Shown: piece by piece, positions 6,531 through 10,534 of the stretch
How positions within the stretch are numbered: position 1 is the stretch's first letter
Layout: each line of letters opens with the position of its first letter
Assembly (NCBI GenBank): GCA_964519585.1
Contig: CAZFIO010000073.1
Span: forward strand, 1-10,534
From: CAZFIO01 sp964519585
GTDB taxonomy: Bacteria; Bacillota; Clostridia; Tissierellales; Tissierellaceae
Length of the DNA: 10,534 nucleotides
Direction of reading: 5' to 3'
Notes under the pieces: model-generated
Told to the model about the DNA's origin: nothing
Databases searched by the model: none
Seen by the model: only the letters and a program-made list of their open reading frames with translations
Translations under genes and position numbers: made by a program

Positions 6531-6556
6531 GGGCAGACAGGGTCGTCTGCCCCTAC
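6531..6556 (-). repeat. REP palindrome F, upstream of the RAYT gene
   Basis: Identical to copies B and E on the minus strand. It lies 43 bases upstream of the RAYT start, and the TAG of its GTAG foot is the stop codon of the preceding small membrane protein. Confidence 0.92.
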
Positions 6557-6747
6557 ATTTCTTTTCCTTGGGAGTCGTATTTCTTTCTTTTATAACTTAT
6601 AAGTAACCTTATAAAAATATATATACCATATAACATGATTACAAGAGCTAATATTGGATTTATTTCAATCTTTTCCAATAAAATCAGCAGACCCAGTACT
6701 ACCATTATTATATCAAGAATAAGTTCTAGAGTTTTAATAGTCTTCAA
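6553..6747 (-). CDS. Small two-helix membrane protein, unknown function
   Basis: A 64-residue product with two strongly hydrophobic segments (about residues 8-24, LILDIIMVVLGLLILLE, and 30-50, ILALVIMLYGIYIFIRLLI) joined by a short EKIEIN turn and ending in a basic tail (SYKRKKYDSQGKEM), which suggests a hairpin with a cytoplasmic tail. The predicted start is TTG 6747; the ribosome site is weak (GGACGTGA), the frame stays open upstream without an ATG, and the start is therefore uncertain. Its TAG stop lies in REP palindrome F, so its present C-terminus was probably set by insertion of that element. It follows the TPR gene by 62 bases and could be cotranscribed. No family recognised. Confidence 0.55.
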   Translation of the reverse strand: MKTIKTLELILDIIMVVLGLLILLEKIEINPILALVIMLYGIYIFIRLLISYKRKKYDSQGKEM

Positions 6748-6809
6748 AGATTCACGTCCAATATATAGTAAAAGGCCCCTTGTCTTGTGTAGACAGAGGC
6801 ATGTAAGTT

Positions 6810-7703
6810 TTATTGATTAATTTTAAAAAGTGTTTCAGTAAGCCAGAATAAAAATGTACCGGATGAACCATATAAATATCCATAATCTGTAAGATTGAGT
6901 AGTATTTCATCTATACTATCTGGCCTATAGCTACCTTGATTTGCTATTTTCTGCACTTGTTCTTCATCAAAATCATCAAGGTTGTCTACAAAATCAAACA
7001 AGTCCTTATTTATTTTATTTAGCTTCTTAAGATATTTTTCTGCTTCTTTTAAGTTATCCATTTTATAGTACATTATGATAAGGGGTAGTAGCATACTTGT
7101 GGAATCCTCTTTGTATGTTTTATAAATACTTATTGCATTTATTTCATCTTCAAAATAAGCATATAGGCTTATTAGCATATACCTAACTCCTAAATTATCA
7201 TTTGAAGATAAATTTATCAGGTCCTGACATTGGCTTATGGCCTTCTTAAATTTGCCCATACCAACTAATAGATTTAAGTAATGTTTTCTTAATCTCATAT
7301 AAGGTCTTGTATCTATAATTCCCCAAAATCGCCCTATAGAATCCTCATCAAATAAATTATCTTCTTTTAAAATCTTCTCTGTTTTCTTTATCAGGGCCTC
7401 AAACTTCACCTTTAGCTTTTCAGGATTCTCTATAGTTAAGTCTGCTAGTAGAACCTCAGCATCCAGACAAGTTTTATCCAATTTCAAGGCTTTTTTTGCA
7501 TACTTTATGGCTTCCTTTTGGCTATCTGCCTCATGAGCTAGGTCTAGGTAGTACCATGCATCCTCTACTTCTTCCACCCCTATGGATTTATTATACTTAT
7601 CCATAAATTCATCTAGGGCTTCCTGCAATTCTTCTTCAGACAAGTCCTTTCCTTCGATATACTTTTGAAATTCTCTAAATACATTTTCAGTATGTCTACT
7701 CAT
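6810..7703 (-). CDS. Tetratricopeptide-repeat protein
   Basis: A 297-residue soluble protein made of helical repeats. I place the start at ATG 7703, not at the in-frame TTG 7721, because AAAAAGGAG at 7710-7718 is six bases before this ATG and would lie inside the longer reading. Visible features are a charged N-terminus, a TPR-like unit AIKYAKKALKLDKTCLDAEV at 65-84, the conserved block GRFWGIIDTRPYMR at 124-137, NDNLGVRYMLISLY at 168-181 and LKEAEKYLKKLNKINKD at 218-234. The FWG-ETRPYMR and NDNxGxRY blocks mark a widespread group of bacterial TPR proteins with no assigned reaction; a scaffold or binding role is the usual inference. It is downstream of pgi by about 80 bases, with a degenerate REP between them. 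Confidence 0.85.
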   Translation of the reverse strand: MSRHTENVFREFQKYIEGKDLSEEELQEALDEFMDKYNKSIGVEEVEDAWYYLDLAHEADSQKEAIKYAKKALKLDKTCLDAEVLLADLTIENPEKLKVKFEALIKKTEKILKEDNLFDEDSIGRFWGIIDTRPYMRLRKHYLNLLVGMGKFKKAISQCQDLINLSSNDNLGVRYMLISLYAYFEDEINAISIYKTYKEDSTSMLLPLIIMYYKMDNLKEAEKYLKKLNKINKDLFDFVDNLDDFDEEQVQKIANQGSYRPDSIDEILLNLTDYGYLYGSSGTFLFWLTETLFKINQ

Positions 7704-7741
7704 AATCTTCTCCTTTTTCAAATTAATTCCAATCTAATTCT

Positions 7742-7767
7742 ATGTGAACAGGGGCGTCCACCACTAC
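7742..7767 (-). repeat. REP palindrome G (degenerate, solitary)
   Basis: Minus strand: GTAG foot (7767-7764), arm TGGTGGAC, loop GCCCCT, arm GTTCACAT. The intact arm resembles the second type (copy D) and the other arm has decayed, so only a partial stem remains. It lies between pgi and the TPR gene, 1.2 kb from the RAYT. Confidence 0.6.
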
Positions 7768-7781
7768 AAATAATTATTATT

Positions 7782-9086
7782 TCAATAGCCTGGTTTTCCT
7801 AGCAATTGGAACATATTTCTCTTGTATTCCTCTACTCCTGGTTGATCGAAGGGGTTTACCCCTAATAGATAGCCAGATATGGCACAGGCTTTTTCAAAGA
7901 AATAGATAAGTTTACCCAAGTGGTAGGCATCTAGTTTTGCTAGCCTGATTATTAGGTTGGGTACTCCTCCATTGATATGGGCCTTTAGGGTTCCTTCAAA
8001 GGCTTTTTTATTCACTTGGTCCAGGGTCTTGCCTGATAGGAAGTTTAGGCCATCTAGGTCTTCTTCCGCCTTTTTTAGAATTATATCCTTTTTAGGTTTT
8101 TCTATATTTATGGTGGTTTCAAATAAGTTTCTCTTTCCATCTTGGATGTACTGACCCATAGAATGTAGGTCTGTGGTGAAGCTTACTGAAGCTGGATATA
8201 TACCTTTTTTTTCCTTGCCCTCTGACTCTCCATACAATTGCTTCCACCATTCGGACAGGTAGTTTAGTGCAGGTTCATAGTTTACAAGGATTTCTATATC
8301 CTTGCCCCTCTTATAAAGGATATTTCTTATAGCAGCATATTGGTAGGCTTGGTTTTTACCTAAGTCTTCTTGAGAATAATCTTCTTCTCCAGACCCCGCC
8401 CCTCTCATTAAGTCATCTATATCTATACCGGCAACAGCTATGGGAAGTAGGCCTACGGGGGTAAATATGGAGTATCTCCCACCCACATTATCTGCTATTA
8501 CAAAGGTCTCATAACCTTCCCCTTCTGCTAATATTTTTAGGGCTCCTTTTTCCTTGTCTGTGGTGGCTATAATCCTTTTTCTTGCCTCTTCCTTCCCATA
8601 CCTTTCTTCCATATATTCCTTAATTATCCTGAAGGCTATGGCTGGTTCCGTGGTTGTTCCAGACTTGGATATAACATTTACACTTATATCCTTGCCCTCT
8701 ATCAGTTCTAGCAGGTCTAGTATATAGTCTGTAGAAATATTGTTGCCTAGATAATATATCTCTGGTGTTTTTCTTTTTTCTTTTGGAAGCATATTATAGA
8801 AACTATGGCTTAGGGCTTCTATGGCAGCTCTGGCTCCTAGGTATGAACCTCCTATGCCTACCACAAGGAAAATATCTGAATTTGACTGAATTTCCTTTGC
8901 TACTTCCTTAATTCTCTGAAATTCATCCTTGTCATACTTGCTTGGCAGGTCCATCCAACCCAAGAAGTCATTTCCGGGTCCTGTTTTTTCATGGAGTAAC
9001 TTATGACTAGTTCTAATGTAAGGTGTTAAATTCTTGATTTCTTCTTCTTTTACAAATGAATTACTATAGTCAAATCTTAAATCCAT
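7782..9086 (-). CDS. pgi: Glucose-6-phosphate isomerase
   Basis: A 434-residue glycolytic enzyme that interconverts glucose 6-phosphate and fructose 6-phosphate in the cytoplasm, close to the usual Firmicutes length of about 450. Seen are VVGIGGSYLGARAAIEAL at 75-92, the phosphate-binding SKSGTTTEP at 140-148, the first family signature in DNVGGRYSIFTPVG at 199-212, the catalytic Glu287 in LYGESEGK, His308 in TDLHSMGQ, and the second signature GYLLGVNPFDQPGVEEYK at 405-422 with Lys422. All expected catalytic residues are present. ATG 9086 is preceded by a GGGGGG ribosome site at 9094-9099. The 11-base repeat array abuts that site, so it lies in the leader or overlaps the promoter. No canonical terminator was found after the stop. 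Confidence 0.97.
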   Translation of the reverse strand: MDLRFDYSNSFVKEEEIKNLTPYIRTSHKLLHEKTGPGNDFLGWMDLPSKYDKDEFQRIKEVAKEIQSNSDIFLVVGIGGSYLGARAAIEALSHSFYNMLPKEKRKTPEIYYLGNNISTDYILDLLELIEGKDISVNVISKSGTTTEPAIAFRIIKEYMEERYGKEEARKRIIATTDKEKGALKILAEGEGYETFVIADNVGGRYSIFTPVGLLPIAVAGIDIDDLMRGAGSGEEDYSQEDLGKNQAYQYAAIRNILYKRGKDIEILVNYEPALNYLSEWWKQLYGESEGKEKKGIYPASVSFTTDLHSMGQYIQDGKRNLFETTINIEKPKKDIILKKAEEDLDGLNFLSGKTLDQVNKKAFEGTLKAHINGGVPNLIIRLAKLDAYHLGKLIYFFEKACAISGYLLGVNPFDQPGVEEYKRNMFQLLGKPGY

Positions 9087-9099
9087 ATTTTTACCCCCC

Positions 9100-9154
9100 T
9101 TGAACGATAGTTGAACGGTAGTTTAACAATGATTTAACAATAGTTGAACAATAG
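9100..9154. repeat. Five tandem 11-base repeats upstream of pgi
   Basis: Units on the plus strand are TTGAACGATAG, TTGAACGGTAG, TTTAACAATGA, TTTAACAATAG and TTGAACAATAG, joined without spacers. The array directly abuts the pgi ribosome site. The 11-base period is close to one helical turn, so any bound protein would contact one face of the DNA. A role in regulation is not shown. Confidence 0.85.
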
Positions 9155-9204
9155 TTTGTTTGTGATAGGTTTTTGGGTCTTAAAGCATAAGATTCTTCGC
9201 TTCA

Positions 9205-9283
9205 CTCAGAATGACAGAGTGAGAAGCTCAGAATGACAGAGTGAGAAGCTCAGAATGACAGAGTGAAGAGCTCGGAATGACAG
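9205..9283. repeat. 22-base tandem repeats in the pgi upstream gap
   Basis: Two identical 22-base units (9205-9226 and 9227-9248), a third with a short rearrangement near its end (9249-9270) and a partial fourth (9271-9283). The core is CTCAGAATGACAGAGTGAG. The flank at 9191-9204 (GATTCTTCGCTTCA) together with the first core resembles a widespread bacterial intergenic sequence of the TTCTTCGCTTC-CTCAGAATGAC type. It lies between the phosphatase stop and the 11-base array. Confidence 0.85.
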
Positions 9284-9290
9284 CCCAATT

Positions 9291-10415
9291 TTAGCCTATA
9301 ACTTCTAATAGTACTATGGCGAAGTCGTCTATCTGTTCTCCCCAGCTATAATTTATAATCCTATCTTCCATTACATTTAATATGTCATTGGGATGCTTGT
9401 CAATTATTTCTATAACCCCTTCTAGTCCAAACTCTCTACCAGAAAAGTCTCGCGCTTCTGTAACCCCATCGGTGTAGAAAAGAATTTTGTCATGCAAATC
9501 AAGTTGGATCTCTTTTTCTTGGTAGTCCACCTCCTCTAAAATTATGCTTATGGGAAAGCCCTTGTTTTCAAGTAGTTCCAAACCTTGGGAGTTATATTTT
9601 ATGGGTATACAATTGTGTCCTGCATTGGCATATTTAAAAATCCTGTTTTCCTTATCGTATATTCCATAGAAAATTGTAAAGTAGTTTTCTGCTTCAAAAT
9701 TCAAGGATAAGAATCTTCTGTGTAGCTCCTTCAATGCCTTACTAGGTTTTACTATATCATCCTTCATAACCCTCATGGTCTGCCTTATAAACATGGTCAT
9801 CATAGATGCTGCCACCCCATTGCCTGCAACATCACTTATATATATCCCTATATGGTTTTCATCTACATTGTACATATCAAACATATCACCACTAAGCATC
9901 TCAGAAGGCTTGTATATATAATCCAAAGACAGACCCTCTACCTTTCCTTTTTGGGGCAAGATTTTTTCTTGTATCCGTTTTGCAAATTGCAGGTCCCTGT
10001 TCATCTTCCTATTCTTACCGATTATATCCTCTTCCAGCTTTCTTTCCCTGGTTACATTCCTGAATACTTCTACAACTGCGAAAATAGAACCATCTGAATC
10101 CCTTACTGGTGAAGATTTCACAGAGTAATAGTTCCCATTGATTATTTCCTCTTTTTGAAATATCTCACCCTTATCCATACTTTTTGTAGTTATGCAGTTT
10201 GCACATTCTTCTATATTGCAAATAGTTTCATAGCACTTTTTCCCTATAATCTCTTCACCTAAATCATCCTTCATAGATTTATTCGCATATATAACATAGC
10301 CTGACTTGTCTATAACCCTGACCCAATCAGCCATTCCTTCAAGTACATGATAGTCTAGCAAACCATAATCTGAAATTTTCTCTTTATTTTTTAGTATTTT
10401 ACTGTTTATAGCCAT
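9291..10415 (-). CDS. PAS-domain PP2C/SpoIIE-type phosphatase
   Basis: A 374-residue signalling protein starting at ATG 10415; the in-frame ATG at 10427 has no ribosome site, whereas GGGTGA at 10420-10425 fits the downstream one. Order: PAS domain at about 24-126 (GMADWVRVIDKSGYVIYANK), a coiled linker (RERKLEEDIIGKNRKMNRDL), then the RsbU/SpoIIE phosphatase domain at about 142-374. Metal ligands of the PP2C fold are visible in SGDMFDMY (Asp177), ISDVAGNGVAASMM (Asp195), LFYTDGVTEA (Asp316) and QIDDFAIVLL (Asp363 or Asp364). Such proteins dephosphorylate anti-sigma-factor antagonists; the partner is not in this window. The PAS domain contains four cysteines (61, 66, 71 and 74) in KKCYETIC-NIEECANC, a possible metal or redox site. 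It lacks membrane segments and a kinase domain. Confidence 0.92.
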   Translation of the reverse strand: MAINSKILKNKEKISDYGLLDYHVLEGMADWVRVIDKSGYVIYANKSMKDDLGEEIIGKKCYETICNIEECANCITTKSMDKGEIFQKEEIINGNYYSVKSSPVRDSDGSIFAVVEVFRNVTRERKLEEDIIGKNRKMNRDLQFAKRIQEKILPQKGKVEGLSLDYIYKPSEMLSGDMFDMYNVDENHIGIYISDVAGNGVAASMMTMFIRQTMRVMKDDIVKPSKALKELHRRFLSLNFEAENYFTIFYGIYDKENRIFKYANAGHNCIPIKYNSQGLELLENKGFPISIILEEVDYQEKEIQLDLHDKILFYTDGVTEARDFSGREFGLEGVIEIIDKHPNDILNVMEDRIINYSWGEQIDDFAIVLLEVIG

Positions 10416-10493
10416 AAAATCACCCATTTAGATTATTTTGCTACTCTTTTGCAAAGATCTAGGAAATTGATTTGGTCCCTGTGTTTATTGTAC

Positions 10494-10499
10494 ATTATA
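10494..10499 (-). promoter_or_regulatory. Possible -10 box for the PAS-PP2C gene
   Basis: The minus strand reads TATAAT about 80 bases upstream of the chosen start. Seventeen bases further upstream the sequence is ATACCA, a poor -35 match, so the promoter would be weak or activator-dependent, or the gene may be transcribed from beyond the window edge. No other gene is seen between 10428 and the end of the window. Confidence 0.35.
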
Positions 10500-10534
10500 A
10501 ATCTTATGATATCTATTGGTATTTAACCTTACTT

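Noticed and set aside
7704..7721. TTG 7721 as start of the TPR protein
   Set aside because: The first codons would be the ribosome binding sequence of ATG 7703 itself.
9100..9154. TRAP-type binding site because TAG recurs every 11 bases on the plus strand
   Set aside because: The downstream gene is transcribed from the other strand, where the RNA has CUA instead of UAG, and TRAP triplets are spaced by only 2-3 bases.

Overview
The window looks like chromosome of a low-GC, probably anaerobic and spore-forming Firmicute of the Clostridia/Tissierellia type. The basis is the AT-rich intergenic DNA, strong AGGAGG/GGTGA ribosome binding sites, TTG starts, a UvrX/YolD pair, a PAS-SpoIIE-type phosphatase and a Firmicutes-type glucose-6-phosphate isomerase. 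The species assignment is inference.

Layout, left to right. At 1-373 (minus strand) lies a HEPN-domain gene that runs off the left edge and is interrupted by an in-frame TAA. At 632-1251 (plus strand) lies a two-gene cassette of unknown proteins, overlapping by one base. Everything from 1276 to 10415 is on the minus strand. In transcription order it is: PAS-PP2C phosphatase, pgi, a TPR protein, a 64-residue membrane protein, a REP-associated tyrosine transposase (RAYT), a DUF218 membrane protein, then uvrX-yolD-nnrD with its own promoter and terminator, and finally an EamA-family transporter.

Two regions stand out. First, the RAYT at 5997-6488 sits in a cluster of short palindromes, each starting with GTAG on one strand. 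Three lie downstream at 44-45 base spacing, one lies upstream, two lie inside the RAYT coding sequence in different orientations and are translated in frame, and one decayed copy lies 1.2 kb away. The arms differ between copies by paired compensatory changes, so the hairpin itself appears to be the conserved unit. Second, the uvrX promoter carries a perfect 12-base palindrome over its -35 box, resembling a LexA (SOS) operator. The same transcript probably continues through yolD into nnrD, linking lesion bypass to repair of damaged NAD(P)H.

The 204-base gap upstream of pgi holds two unrelated direct-repeat arrays (11-base and 22-base units). No rRNA, tRNA, CRISPR array, integrase or prophage structural gene was seen, and there is no gene-free stretch longer than about 260 bases.
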